This document shows, one piece after another, positions 1 to 9,843 of a stretch of 64,000 nucleotides of DNA. This DNA comes from Alkaliphilus flagellatus (GTDB lineage Bacteria; Bacillota; Clostridia; Peptostreptococcales; Natronincolaceae): assembly GCF_018919215.1 (NCBI RefSeq), contig NZ_JAHLQK010000005.1, positions 279,232-343,231 on the forward strand, given 5' to 3'. A program made the translations under genes and the position numbers. Below the pieces are notes generated by a model, which worked only from the letters and a program-made list of their open reading frames with translations, was not told the DNA's origin and did not search any database. Numbering within the stretch: the stretch's first letter is position 1; each line of letters opens with the position of its first letter.

Positions 1-196
1 CATCTAGATGTGGCATTATAATATCTAGTATAACTAAATCTGGTAGTTTTTGTGGTATTAATTCTATAGCTTCCTTACCATTATTAGCAACTCCTACTAT
101 TTCAATATCATCCTCCTTTTCCAAATACTCACTTAAAATATCACAAAAATCCTTATTATCATCAGCAATTAAAACCCTAACCTTTTTATTATTCAT
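1..196 (-). CDS. spo0A: Spo0A, receiver-domain N-terminus (partial)
   Basis: Master response regulator of sporulation entry; only the first 65 codons are in the window and the gene runs off the left edge. The translation starts MNNKKVRVLIADDNKDF, with the acidic DD pair of a receiver domain near residues 11-12, and reaches the phosphoacceptor segment VILDIIMP. A GGGGGAG ribosome site lies just upstream of the ATG. It follows spoIVB in the same direction, the usual order in spore formers. The C-terminal DNA-binding domain cannot be seen here. Confidence 0.93.
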   Translation of the reverse strand, partial: MNNKKVRVLIADDNKDFCDILSEYLEKEDDIEIVGVANNGKEAIELIPQKLPDLVILDIIMPHLD

Positions 197-261
197 CAAA
201 ATTCTCCCCCTTGAACCTTAATCTACATATATTTTATCTATAAATATGCGACTTTTAACAT

Positions 262-288
262 ATTCGACATATGGAGTTTATTTCCTTC
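262..288 (-). promoter_or_regulatory. Sigma-H promoter overlapping a 0A box, upstream of spo0A
   Basis: Read on the minus strand, GAAGGAAAT is followed by an 11-bp spacer and GTCGAAT, which fits the sigma-H pattern RnAGGAWWW-N11-RnnGAAT. The -10 element overlaps TGTCGAA (263-269), the core 0A box. The site is about 65 bp upstream of the spo0A start. Known biology: spo0A has a sigma-H promoter with 0A boxes. Autoregulation at this site is inferred. Confidence 0.7.
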
Positions 289-371
289 TAGTATGGACTA
301 ATTCTTTTTAAAAATATTAATACATTTTTCTAAGTTTTTCTTTAAATTTATACTTTTTTTAAATTATTTTA

Positions 372-1688
372 TCAATTTTTATCGTTTATTCCCGATTCCG
401 AAATCATCCATTCTATAAATATTCCATATCCTTTTGTGGGATCATTAACCAAAACATGAGTAACAGCTCCTACCACTTTTCCATTTTGAATAATTGGACT
501 TCCACTCATGCCTTGAACAATTCCCCCTGTTTTTTCTAATAATGTTTTGTCAGTGACTTTAATAACCATACTTTTCCCCTCTGGCTTTGTTTGAAAATTT
601 ATCTTTGTAATCTCTATATCAAATTTTTCTATTTTATTATTATCTAATGTAGTTAATATATATGCAGGCCCCTCTTGTATTTCATGTTGATATGCAATAG
701 GCATGGTATTTTTATTATTAATTCCTGCTATATCTGCAAACAGTTCACCATATACACCTAACTGAGTATTCTTTTCTATTTTTCCTACTGGATTACTAGT
801 CTCATAAAATACTCCTCTTATTTCTCCAGGTTTTCCTCTCTTACCTTGTTCGATAGATACAACCCTAGATTTTATAATCTCTCCGTCTTTTACCGACAGC
901 AATGCCCCTGTGTCTACATCTGTAATAGCATGTCCTAATGCTCCAAATTTTCCACTAATAGGATGGAAAAAACTTAATGTTCCAACACCAGCTGTCTTAT
1001 CTCTTACCCATAATCCAAGTTTATATTGTCCATCCTGTTCTGCCTTAACAGGAGAAATATTAGCTTTAAACTCTCTCTTATCTCTTTTCATTGTAAGATT
1101 AAGTTCTTTTCCTTTACTTGCTTTTACAATTTCACTAACATGTGATGCATTATTTATTTTTATATCATTAATTGCAACTAATGTATCTCCTATTTTTATT
1201 CCTGAATTAGATGCTAAGTTATAACTTCTACCATTATCATCTGTAATCTCACTTACTCCAACAACCAATACACCATCTGTATTTAATTTCACACCTACAG
1301 ATTCTCCTCCAGGAATAACTTGGATTTTAGATACAACATTAACTTTTACCGTTTTATATGGTATTAGTCCCAGTATCTTTAACTGAAGATCAGCAGTACC
1401 TTTTTTAAGAGTTTTAAGCTGAAAAATACTCTTCTTAGTTAATAATGTACTGGTAATATTCTTTGCTTGATTTATTTCTAATATATTGTCTATGTCATCA
1501 GAATCCATGGAAAAACTTAAAGGAAACCTAGTTTGTAATGAATATTCATCACCTACTGGTATATTATACTCTGAAGGTATACTCCTAATAATTCCAAATG
1601 CTAATGTGCATACAAAAAATATAAAAAAAATAGATAAACTTATTGCCGAAATTGGTTTAAGTTTTCTATAGTTCTTCATTTGTGTCAC
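372..1688 (-). CDS. spoIVB: SpoIVB serine peptidase (family S55)
   Basis: Forespore-secreted protease that triggers pro-sigma-K processing by cutting SpoIVFA. The 438-residue protein has an N-terminal membrane/signal anchor (about residues 14-34), a PDZ domain (about 125-215) and the SpoIVB peptidase domain. The probable catalytic His is in LGHAITDVD (near 253) and the Ser in GMSGSP (near 395). It lies between recN and spo0A, its conserved place. Its pathway ends at sigma-K, whose gene is split elsewhere in this window. Confidence 0.96.
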   Translation of the reverse strand: MTQMKNYRKLKPISAISLSIFFIFFVCTLAFGIIRSIPSEYNIPVGDEYSLQTRFPLSFSMDSDDIDNILEINQAKNITSTLLTKKSIFQLKTLKKGTADLQLKILGLIPYKTVKVNVVSKIQVIPGGESVGVKLNTDGVLVVGVSEITDDNGRSYNLASNSGIKIGDTLVAINDIKINNASHVSEIVKASKGKELNLTMKRDKREFKANISPVKAEQDGQYKLGLWVRDKTAGVGTLSFFHPISGKFGALGHAITDVDTGALLSVKDGEIIKSRVVSIEQGKRGKPGEIRGVFYETSNPVGKIEKNTQLGVYGELFADIAGINNKNTMPIAYQHEIQEGPAYILTTLDNNKIEKFDIEITKINFQTKPEGKSMVIKVTDKTLLEKTGGIVQGMSGSPIIQNGKVVGAVTHVLVNDPTKGYGIFIEWMISESGINDKN

Positions 1689-1839
1689 TCTCCCGCCATC
1701 TTAATCTAGCAAAACTTAATTTTGTCTACTATGATTAGATTGGCTTTTTGGAGGCAGCTTTATAATATATAAAATATAATAAAGTTGTAATTATAATCCT
1801 TTTATGGTTATATAATCAAAAAACTCATTTTAGAAAAGC

Positions 1840-3549
1840 TTAATTGCTTTTTCTTAAATGAGCTTGATCAATTATTTCCTCTGCATGTTTAATTGTAATA
1901 TCCGTTAGTTCTCCACCTAATAATCGTCCTAATTCTTTAATTCGTTTTTCTCTGTTTAATTTTTTTACTATTGTCTTCATATTATTTTCTTTTTCTATTT
2001 TTTCGATTAAATAATGATGATTCGCCATAGAAGCTATTTGTGGTAAATGAGTTATACAAATAATTTGATGATGATTAGATATATCATAGAGCCTTTCGCC
2101 AATAATTTGAGCCGTACGTCCACTTATACCAGTATCAATTTCATCAAATATTAATGTAGGTATATTATCAACATCGGCTAATATAGTTTTAAAGGCTAAC
2201 ATAATTCTTGACATTTCTCCACCAGATGCAATTTTAGAAAGCGGTTTTAATGGCTCACCTAAATTTGTAGATATTGTAAATTCTATTTGATCAATTCCTT
2301 TAGAAGTAAACTTAATGCTTGAATAATCATTTTCTTTATTATCAAAAGATACCTTGAATTGGACTTTACCCATATTTAATGTAAGTAATATACCCGTTAT
2401 CTTTTTTTCAAAATCAGCAGCAATAGTTCTTCGGAGTAAACTTAATTCTATGGATAAATTTCTCAGTTCTTTAGATTTAGAATCTATTTCTTTTTTTATT
2501 CTTCCAATTTCTTCTTCATTATTTTCAAATTCCCATAAATCAGCTTCAAGCCTTGCTTTATACTGTAACATTTCCTGTATAGAACTTCCATATTTCCGTT
2601 TTAAACTATTAATTAAATCCAGCCTCATTTCAATATGTTCAAGAACCTTAGGTTCAAAGTCAATTTGATCTTTATAATCTCTTATATCTCTTGCTACATC
2701 TTCTAATTTATATTTTGCTTCTTCTAAAATATTGTTAAAATCTAAAAAATTTTCATCTAATGAAACAATGCCGTACATAGAATGTACAATATTAGATAGC
2801 TTATCTAAAACTGATGTATCTAAATTCTCACCACAAATAGTTTCATAGGCATTTGAAAGAGTCCGATAAATTTTTTCACTATTTGATAGAATATTTCTTT
2901 GTTTTCCTAATTCCTCTTCTTCATCAGTTATTAAGTTGGCTGATTCAATTTCCTCTATTTGAAATTTCATCAAATCAATTTTTCTCTCTCTTTCCATTTC
3001 ATCAAAGCAAATAGAACTTAATTCTCTTTCTAAAACCTGGAGTTCACTATATTTCTTTGATACAGAATCAACTAGGCTTAAAATTTCTTTCCCACCATAT
3101 GAATCTAACATATCTATATGAAAACTTGAATTTAAAAGTGATTGATGCTCATGTTGCCCATGAATATCAATTAATCTTTGAGTAATCATTTTCAAAACTG
3201 CTTGAGTTACAATGATTCCATTTATTCTACAAGTGCTTCTTCCGTTTGAATGTATCTCTCTAGTAACAACTAATATATTTTCACTATCAATCTCAATGCC
3301 ATATTGCTCTAATATATCATCAAAACCATTTAAATCATTTGCCGAAAATATTGCTTGCACCATACATTTATCTGATCCAGAACGAATAAGGTTTCTATCA
3401 GCTCTTTCTCCAATTGCCATATTAACAGCATCAATTATAATTGACTTTCCAGCGCCTGTCTCTCCTGTTAAAATATTAAGCCCTTTATGAAAAGCAATAT
3501 TTAACTCATCGATTAATGCAAAATTCCTAACCTCTAACTCTAGAAGCAT
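1840..3549 (-). CDS. recN: DNA repair protein RecN
   Basis: SMC-like ATPase that acts early at double-strand breaks. The 569 residues have the Walker A GETGAGKS near residue 30, a long central coiled coil (about 150-370), the ABC signature ASGGEMSR, and Walker B LIFDEIDTGISG. Length is typical for the family. It starts 14 bp after the argR stop, so the two are probably co-transcribed. Confidence 0.97.
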   Translation of the reverse strand: MLLELEVRNFALIDELNIAFHKGLNILTGETGAGKSIIIDAVNMAIGERADRNLIRSGSDKCMVQAIFSANDLNGFDDILEQYGIEIDSENILVVTREIHSNGRSTCRINGIIVTQAVLKMITQRLIDIHGQHEHQSLLNSSFHIDMLDSYGGKEILSLVDSVSKKYSELQVLERELSSICFDEMERERKIDLMKFQIEEIESANLITDEEEELGKQRNILSNSEKIYRTLSNAYETICGENLDTSVLDKLSNIVHSMYGIVSLDENFLDFNNILEEAKYKLEDVARDIRDYKDQIDFEPKVLEHIEMRLDLINSLKRKYGSSIQEMLQYKARLEADLWEFENNEEEIGRIKKEIDSKSKELRNLSIELSLLRRTIAADFEKKITGILLTLNMGKVQFKVSFDNKENDYSSIKFTSKGIDQIEFTISTNLGEPLKPLSKIASGGEMSRIMLAFKTILADVDNIPTLIFDEIDTGISGRTAQIIGERLYDISNHHQIICITHLPQIASMANHHYLIEKIEKENNMKTIVKKLNREKRIKELGRLLGGELTDITIKHAEEIIDQAHLRKSN

Positions 3550-3563
3550 ACAGAACCCCCATC

Positions 3564-4013
3564 CTATTTCATCAGTTTTCTAAAATGCTCTATATTTTCT
3601 TCCATCTTGCTTGCATCTCTAATTACTATAAAGATAGTATCATCCCCTGCAATTGTCCCCACAGCATCATCTAAGTTAACTGCATCTATCGCTGCAGCTG
3701 CAGCTTGTGCAGATCCAGTTAAAGTTTTCATTACTATAATGTTACCAGCATAATCAATTGATACAATAGAATTTTTAAATATCCTTACTAGACGATCTGA
3801 TAAAACATTTTCTTGACTTTGCAATGTTGCATATTTGTATTTTCCATTTTTCGTTAAAACTTTAATTAACCTAAGCTCTTTAATATCTCTAGACACCGTG
3901 GCTTGAGTTACATTTAAGCCTAGTTTTCTTAACTCCTCTGATAACTCTTCTTGTGTTTCAATTTCCTTACTTTCTATTATCTCTAACATCTTTGCATGTC
4001 TTGTATACTTCAT
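3564..4013 (-). CDS. argR: Arginine repressor ArgR/AhrC
   Basis: Arginine-responsive regulator of arginine synthesis and breakdown. The 149-residue form starting MKYTRHAK is preferred over a longer frame (to 4118) because AAGGAG lies just before that ATG and the family starts there. Residues 1-70 form a winged helix with TVSRDIKEL. The C-terminal half carries [10 protein letters not shown], the arginine-binding and oligomerisation signature. It is followed by recN. Confidence 0.95.
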   Translation of the reverse strand: MKYTRHAKMLEIIESKEIETQEELSEELRKLGLNVTQATVSRDIKELRLIKVLTKNGKYKYATLQSQENVLSDRLVRIFKNSIVSIDYAGNIIVMKTLTGSAQAAAAAIDAVNLDDAVGTIAGDDTIFIVIRDASKMEENIEHFRKLMK

Positions 4014-4203
4014 AGGATTCCTCCTTAAAATAAGTACTAATATCACTATATTATTAATTAAAAATAAATTAATAATTTGTATATTTAATATTCTCTGTAA
4101 AACGACACAATCCTTCAATAATATAAATAATTAAATAAAAAAACATCTAGTATTAGTACATACCCCTAATATGAACAAAATTTATTCTATTTGTATTCAT
4201 TGA

Positions 4204-5010
4204 TTATAAACACTGATGTGATTGCTCGATTATATTTTCTATGTAATCCATATCTATAGACATATTGCAAGATTCTACATTTTTCATATATAATAAGTAT
4301 TCTATGTTTCCTTCTGGACCTTTAATAGGAGAATATGCAAAATCAATTATTTGAAGTCCAAGTTCTATAGCAAATTTAATAACATTCGATGCTACACTCT
4401 TATGAACCGATATATCTCTTACTACTCCCTTTTTACCAACATTTTCCTTGCCTGCCTCAAACTGTGGTTTAACAAGAGCAACTATTTCACCATCTATTTT
4501 AAGAAGTTGTTTTAGTACAGGTAATACTAATCTTAAAGAAATAAAAGAAACATCTATAGATGCAAAATCTGCCATATCTCCCAAATTATCTAAAGTAACA
4601 TACCTAATATTTGTTCTCTCCATAGGAACAACCCTTGGATCCTGTCTTAATTTCCAGTCTAGTTGACCATAACCTACATCAATAGAATACACTTTTAAAG
4701 CCCCATTTTGAAGCATACAATCAGTAAATCCACCTGTTGAAGCACCAATATCTAAACAAGTCTTGTTGTTTAAGTCTATATTAAATTCCTTCACTGCTTT
4801 TTCTAACTTCAGCCCACCTCTACTAACATAAGGAATTAAGCTTCCTTTTACCAATACATCTCCACTTTTACTAACCTTTGTACCTGGTTTATCAACTTTC
4901 TGATTATCAATAAAAACAAGTCCAGCCATTATAGCTCCTTTTGCCTTTTCTCTACTTTCAAAAAAACCTCTTTCAACTAATAGAATATCTAATCTTTCTT
5001 TATCATCCAT
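4204..5010 (-). CDS. tlyA: TlyA-family rRNA 2'-O-methyltransferase (FtsJ fold with S4 domain)
   Basis: Predicted rRNA ribose methyltransferase, TlyA/YqxC type. Residues 1-60 form an S4 RNA-binding domain. The SAM site is LDIGASTGGFTDC, about residues 85-97, followed by DVGYGQLDWKLR and the FtsJ-like core. The length of 268 is normal. It is 14 bp downstream of dxs on the same strand. The family is clear, but the target nucleotide cannot be read from the sequence. Confidence 0.92.
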   Translation of the reverse strand: MDDKERLDILLVERGFFESREKAKGAIMAGLVFIDNQKVDKPGTKVSKSGDVLVKGSLIPYVSRGGLKLEKAVKEFNIDLNNKTCLDIGASTGGFTDCMLQNGALKVYSIDVGYGQLDWKLRQDPRVVPMERTNIRYVTLDNLGDMADFASIDVSFISLRLVLPVLKQLLKIDGEIVALVKPQFEAGKENVGKKGVVRDISVHKSVASNVIKFAIELGLQIIDFAYSPIKGPEGNIEYLLYMKNVESCNMSIDMDYIENIIEQSHQCL

Positions 5011-5024
5011 AGCATTTCTCCTAA

Positions 5025-6926
5025 TTATTTTGTTATTGCAACATTACTAAGAGCATCATAGTTAAAGTCACTTTTAATTTCCTTAATTATACTATCACAG
5101 TTTAATCCTAATTTATTATATAAAATATCAACATCACCATGTTCAATAAATTCATCAGGCAAAGCAAATACTTTGACCTCTTTTAATATTTTATAGTCAT
5201 TTAGCAAGGCTTGAACTTGACTTCCAAATCCTCCAATCTTTGCATTATCCTCAATAGTATAAATTCGCTTATGTTTTTTCGCTAGGTTAGTAATAAGTTC
5301 CTTATCAATTGGCTTAATAAATCTAGGGTTAACTAAAGTAGTAAAAATATTATTTATTTCTAGTTCCTTACATATATCTAATGCCATTTGATTAACAGTT
5401 CCTAAGGCAATTATTAAAGCATCGTAGCCTTTCTCATAAATAACTTCTCCCTTACCAACTTGTATAGGATTAAGCAATTCTTCATTTTCTAATTCAACCG
5501 ATCCTCTAGGATAGCGAATCGCTATAGGCCCATTATGATCCATAGCAAATTTAACCATTTGCCTCAACTCCAAACCATCTTTAGGTGCTAAAAAAGTTAA
5601 GTTTGGAATACAAGATAAGAAAGATATATCTAAAGAACCATGATGTGTTTCCCCATCATTTCCTACTAAACCAGCACGATCAATCAAATAAGTAACAGGT
5701 AAGTTTTGAATACAAGCATCATGAATCACCTGATCATAGGCTCTTTGAAGGAAAGTCGAATAAACAGCAAAAACTGGCTTATACCCTCCAGCAGCCATTC
5801 CAGCGGCAAATGTAGCTGCATGTTGTTCGGCAATTCCAACATCGAAAAACCTATTTGGATATTTATTAGCAAAATCACTGAGTCCAGTTCCCGATGGCAT
5901 AGCGGCAGTAATAGCAACGATTTTCTCATCCTTCTCTGCACATTCTACCAAAGTTTTTCCTGCAATTTCAGAATAAGATAAAGTAGATTTATTGTAAACC
6001 GGTTTTCCTGTTTCTACTTTGAAAGGATTCACCCCATGAAATTTATCTGGTGACTTCTCAGCTAAATGATATCCTTTACCTTTTTTAGTTATTACATGCA
6101 ATAAAACTGGTCCTTTAATATTTTTAGTACGATTCATTACTTCATATAGTGCATTATAATTATGTCCATCAATAGGGCCTATATAGGTGAAACCTAACTC
6201 CTCAAATAGTACTCCAGGTACAAAAAAGTATTTTATGCTATCCTTTGCCTTTTCTGCAGTTTTCATAACTGTTTTCCCTATTGCGGGGATATTACTAATT
6301 AGGTTTTCTACATCATCCTTAACTTTAGAATAAATCGGTGCCGTTCTTATTTTATTTAAGTAATTAGATAGTCCACCTACATTTGGGGATATAGACATTT
6401 CGTTGTCATTTAAAATAACGATAATATCTTTTTCACTCTGACCTATATGATTCAATGCCTCAAAAGCCAAACCACCTGTCATTGCTCCATCACCAATAAC
6501 TGCTATAACATGATGATTATCGTTATTTAAGTCTCGTGCAGTAGCCAGCCCCATAGCCGCAGATATAGATGTACTACTATGACCTGTATCAAAATGATCG
6601 TGTTCACTTTCATATCGCTTTGGAAAACCACTTAACCCTTTATATTGTCTTAGGGTAGAAAATTGTTCTCTTCTACCAGTCAATATTTTATGAACATATG
6701 CTTGATGTCCAACATCCCAGATAATCTTATCATCAGGACTATTAAATACAGTGTGTAGAGCCAAGGTTAATTCTACTACACCTAAGTTAGACGCTAAATG
6801 TCCCCCTGTTTTAGAAACCGAATCTATTAAAAAACTTCTAATTTCATCGGCCAGTATTTGTATCTCTCTATTATTTAGTCTTTTTAAATCATCAGTAGAA
6901 TCAACCTTAGACAAATATTGATACAT
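5025..6926 (-). CDS. dxs: 1-deoxy-D-xylulose-5-phosphate synthase
   Basis: First enzyme of the MEP isoprenoid pathway, condensing pyruvate and glyceraldehyde 3-phosphate with thiamine diphosphate. The 633 residues have the family order. GDGAMTGGLAFEALN near residue 150 is the thiamine-diphosphate/Mg site, the transketolase pyrimidine-binding domain includes VGIAEQHAATFAAG, and a C-terminal transketolase domain follows. ispA upstream in the same run links this locus to isoprenoid synthesis. Confidence 0.97.
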   Translation of the reverse strand: MYQYLSKVDSTDDLKRLNNREIQILADEIRSFLIDSVSKTGGHLASNLGVVELTLALHTVFNSPDDKIIWDVGHQAYVHKILTGRREQFSTLRQYKGLSGFPKRYESEHDHFDTGHSSTSISAAMGLATARDLNNDNHHVIAVIGDGAMTGGLAFEALNHIGQSEKDIIVILNDNEMSISPNVGGLSNYLNKIRTAPIYSKVKDDVENLISNIPAIGKTVMKTAEKAKDSIKYFFVPGVLFEELGFTYIGPIDGHNYNALYEVMNRTKNIKGPVLLHVITKKGKGYHLAEKSPDKFHGVNPFKVETGKPVYNKSTLSYSEIAGKTLVECAEKDEKIVAITAAMPSGTGLSDFANKYPNRFFDVGIAEQHAATFAAGMAAGGYKPVFAVYSTFLQRAYDQVIHDACIQNLPVTYLIDRAGLVGNDGETHHGSLDISFLSCIPNLTFLAPKDGLELRQMVKFAMDHNGPIAIRYPRGSVELENEELLNPIQVGKGEVIYEKGYDALIIALGTVNQMALDICKELEINNIFTTLVNPRFIKPIDKELITNLAKKHKRIYTIEDNAKIGGFGSQVQALLNDYKILKEVKVFALPDEFIEHGDVDILYNKLGLNCDSIIKEIKSDFNYDALSNVAITK

Positions 6927-6943
6927 TTTATAATCTCTCCTTC

Positions 6944-7570
6944 CTATCTTTTCTCTTTTATTTTTGATGAAGGAATTATATCTATTCCGGTTTTTTTGTG
7001 TATAAAATTTAAAAATCGAGCTGTATTAAAAACAATAATATGAGCATTATTTATAGCAATACCTTTTCCAATAGCCTTACCACCAACAGTGAGGGCTGCG
7101 ACTAGACCACTTAAAATAGTAGTTAATAAAGGTCGAGACATAGATAAAGGTAGAGTTTTCAAGTTTATAATGATACTTGCTCCTGCCACACCGCTTAAAA
7201 TACCACAAATATCACCAATAACATCATTACAAAAATTTGATACTGGACCTGCATTCTTTAAAAGCTTAATAGCAAACTTTGCTCCTTCTACCTTATTTGC
7301 CGCCATAGCATGAAAAGGTTTTTCAGATGCAGATGTTACCGAAATTCCTATAATATCGGTAAATACTCCAATAGAAATAATAATTAAAAGTATAATAAAA
7401 GCAAAATAAACTTCAGCATTACTTAAAACCGCTTCAGAGAAAACACTAATTCCCATTGCTAGAAAAAATGTCCAAATAGTAATCGTAATAACCCATCTAA
7501 AATTATACTTTTTCCATAGATTTGTTAATCCACCACTAGATACTTTGGCGTTTTTATTCCATTTGAACAA
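6944..7570 (-). CDS. oapA: OLE-associated membrane protein OapA (DUF21-like)
   Basis: A 208-residue protein with about four membrane segments (around 28-48, 55-78, 130-150, 160-180). It resembles the DUF21/CNNM membrane domain, including the segment EKPFHAMAANKVEGAKFA. In OLE-bearing Firmicutes a protein of this kind binds OLE RNA and holds it at the membrane. Here it lies immediately downstream of the large structured RNA and before dxs, the known OLE context. Such proteins are often mis-named CorB-like Mg/Co transporters, but no CBS domains are present. Confidence 0.82.
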   Translation of the reverse strand: MFKWNKNAKVSSGGLTNLWKKYNFRWVITITIWTFFLAMGISVFSEAVLSNAEVYFAFIILLIIISIGVFTDIIGISVTSASEKPFHAMAANKVEGAKFAIKLLKNAGPVSNFCNDVIGDICGILSGVAGASIIINLKTLPLSMSRPLLTTILSGLVAALTVGGKAIGKGIAINNAHIIVFNTARFLNFIHKKTGIDIIPSSKIKEKR

Positions 7571-7611
7571 AATTATCCCTCCATGTTTTATGTATAAAAC
7601 ATTACATTATA

Positions 7612-8200
7612 TAAATATAAAGCTGATAGCATATGCTACCAGCTCCATAAGCAGTGATAGTATAATAAGTAAATTTTACGGCTTAGGTCCAGTTGGATTT
7701 CCCAAATCAGTACTGCCTGTCACCATTGCAGCGGTTTCCCTTTAAACCGATATCTACTTTGTCACCAATAGTAAGACTGGATTGCCACTTAGTCCGCACT
7801 GTAATCCTTAATATACCTCAATATGAACAGTCTAGGAGTTTTCCTCAACAATTAAATTAACCCTTAGCCTCTTTTGCAACATAGGTTTCAAGTAGCGATG
7901 AATCCTTTCACCGGGCCCTGGTTTCTGGAAACTGATCTACTTATCTGCCTACATCACTCAAGGCAGGCTACACTGCTCAATCGCACTTTCATACAAAATT
8001 GCAGGTTCCCCCTCTTCACATAACTGAAGTCGGTCTCCACGAGGCAAGGGTCAACGCCCGCATGCCATTGCGGATCGCCCCCACCTCTTACTCCCAGAAC
8101 CGACCCCCAACTGGGCGTCAGCGGCCGAAACTAGGAACTTCATCGATATGCCCTTCAACGGATTTTTAGCCCCGCCTTCGAGGTTAATTTAATTGACTAG
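7612..8200 (-). ncRNA. ole: OLE RNA (ornate, large, extremophilic)
   Basis: A non-coding stretch of about 600 bases, far richer in GC than its surroundings and with no sustained reading frame, sits between the PAP2-like gene and oapA, all on the minus strand. Size (about 610 nt), position between ispA and dxs, and the adjoining oapA match the described OLE RNA class. Many short complementary segments are visible, and the 3' end has a strong hairpin, AGCTGGTAGC with GCTATCAGCT (7620-7643). Exact ends are estimated. The identification rests on context, size and composition, not on a covariance search. Confidence 0.82.
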
Positions 8201-8257
8201 AATACTGCATCACTACAAATTAATCATAGAACATTATAGCATAGAAACTTATTGTAA

Positions 8258-8707
8258 TCAAATCATTAAATTAGCCAATAGTATACCTAAAATAGCACCT
8301 GCAAACACTTCTACTGGTGTATGACCAATTAACTCCTTTAGTCTCTTTTCAGTCAATCTTTTCTCCTTTTTATGATGCATATCTTCAATCATTTTATTTA
8401 ATATAATTGCCTGTTTGCCTACTGCTCTTCTTACACCTGCTGCATCATACATAATTACCAGTGAAAAACATAAGCAAATAGCAAAATACGCGGAATCCCA
8501 TCCATGTGTCAGTCCTACAGCTGTTGTAAGTCCCATTACGAATGAAGCATGAGAACTTGGCATCCCTCCAGAACCCACAAACCTGGTAAAGTCAATTCGT
8601 CTGCTTTTAATAAATGTATGAACTACCTTTATTGCCTGTGCTATAAACCAAGATAAAAATGCCACCCACAAAATCTTATTTTCACCAATTAATTTAACAA
8701 AAGTCAC
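8258..8707 (-). CDS. Divergent PAP2-family membrane protein (YuiD/DUF212)
   Basis: A 149-residue protein with three or four membrane helices. It has the DUF212 signature residues: GGMPSSHASF near 47, the run YDAAGVRRAVGKQA near 88, and a conserved C-terminal GHTPVEV. The SSH resembles the PAP2 phosphatase core, but activity is not proved for this family. It lies 17 bp after ispA and before OLE RNA. A role in polyprenyl-phosphate metabolism is only suggested by its neighbours. Confidence 0.85.
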   Translation of the reverse strand: MTFVKLIGENKILWVAFLSWFIAQAIKVVHTFIKSRRIDFTRFVGSGGMPSSHASFVMGLTTAVGLTHGWDSAYFAICLCFSLVIMYDAAGVRRAVGKQAIILNKMIEDMHHKKEKRLTEKRLKELIGHTPVEVFAGAILGILLANLMI

Positions 8708-8724
8708 TGATGTTCCTCCTTAAA

Positions 8725-9612
8725 TTAGAACTCTCTTTTCATTAGATAATTACTCAGCTCTAAAAGAAAATTCGACTTGTCACTATATGGTTTAAGTAGA
8801 GAGTTTACATTATCAGTTAATTCTTCTACACGCTCGATAGAAGATTCTATGCCAAACAAAGATGCGTATGTAGACTTGTGTTTTTCCATATCACTCCCAA
8901 TACTTTTTCCTAACTTACTTTCATCGCCTATAACATCTAATATGTCATCCGTGATTTGAAATGCTAGTCCCAAATTTAAGCCTATTTCTTCCATACATTT
9001 AATATCTTCCTCTCTAGCACCACCAATAATAGCTCCTACTTTTAAAGGGGCAGTAATTAGTGCAGCGGTTTTATTCATATGTATGTAGTTAAGAGTTTCT
9101 TCTTTTATAGCTTTATTTTCACTTTCAAGGTCAACTATTTGTCCACCAATCATTCCATTAATTCCAGCACTATTAGCAATTTCTTTAATACTTCTAATAT
9201 GTGAATACATATCTTTATGTTTCAGAGCATTATCTAACATAATCTCAAAAGAGTAGTTTAGCAAACCATCACCAGCAAGGATTGCAATTCCTTCTCCATA
9301 TATTTTGTGATTAGTTAATTTACCCCTTCTATAGTCATCATTATCCATAGCTGGTAAATCATCATGAATTAAAGAATAGGTATGTATCATTTCTAATGCA
9401 CATGCATACGGCATAACCTCATGAATATCCTTTCCAAACAAATCATAGGAAGCTAATGCAAGAATTGGTCTTAATCTTTTACCGCCTGCAAATAGACTAT
9501 ACTTCATAGATTCTATTAATTTATTGTTATGTCCCTTTTCATAGTCAAGATAACTAGAAAGTTGGGCATTAACTAACTCAATATAATTATTTAATTGATC
9601 CTTGAAAATCAT
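8725..9612 (-). CDS. ispA: Farnesyl (polyprenyl) diphosphate synthase
   Basis: Chain-elongating prenyl transferase of 295 residues. The first aspartate-rich motif is HDDLPAMDNDDYRRG (about 83-97) and the second is TDDILDVIGD (about 222-231); both bind Mg-diphosphate. It starts immediately after the xseB stop, which implies translational coupling. With dxs downstream it gives the operon an isoprenoid theme. Confidence 0.95.
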   Translation of the reverse strand: MIFKDQLNNYIELVNAQLSSYLDYEKGHNNKLIESMKYSLFAGGKRLRPILALASYDLFGKDIHEVMPYACALEMIHTYSLIHDDLPAMDNDDYRRGKLTNHKIYGEGIAILAGDGLLNYSFEIMLDNALKHKDMYSHIRSIKEIANSAGINGMIGGQIVDLESENKAIKEETLNYIHMNKTAALITAPLKVGAIIGGAREEDIKCMEEIGLNLGLAFQITDDILDVIGDESKLGKSIGSDMEKHKSTYASLFGIESSIERVEELTDNVNSLLKPYSDKSNFLLELSNYLMKREF

Positions 9613-9843
9613 TTACTCACCCTCCTCGTATTCAAATGGCACTTCTTTAAACTCACCATTCTCCTCTACGATTGTATTTATCTTTTTCTCAACTTCATTA
9701 AGCTCTTTGCTACATAAACGATATAAATTTATTCCTTCCTCAAATATTTTTAAGGAATCATCTAAAGATAATTGCTCTTTCTCTAACTTATTAACAGCTT
9801 CCTCTAGCTTAGTTAGTGCTTCTTCAAAATTAAGATTTGACAA
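9613..9843 (-). CDS. xseB: Exonuclease VII small subunit
   Basis: A 76-residue helical protein, SNLNFEEALTKLEEAVNKLE, which is the family's antiparallel coiled-coil signature. It overlaps the xseA end by 14 nt and abuts ispA with no gap. It partners XseA in degrading single-stranded DNA to oligonucleotides. Confidence 0.96.
   Translation of the reverse strand: MSNLNFEEALTKLEEAVNKLEKEQLSLDDSLKIFEEGINLYRLCSKELNEVEKKINTIVEENGEFKEVPFEYEEGE

Noticed and set aside
3564..4118. 184-residue ArgR
   Set aside because: The first 35 residues are hydrophobic and lack a ribosome site; the internal ATG has AAGGAG and matches the family start.
7612..8200. Group II intron or rRNA fragment
   Set aside because: No intron-encoded protein, and no domain V-like or rRNA signature. 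The context and oapA neighbour fit OLE RNA instead.
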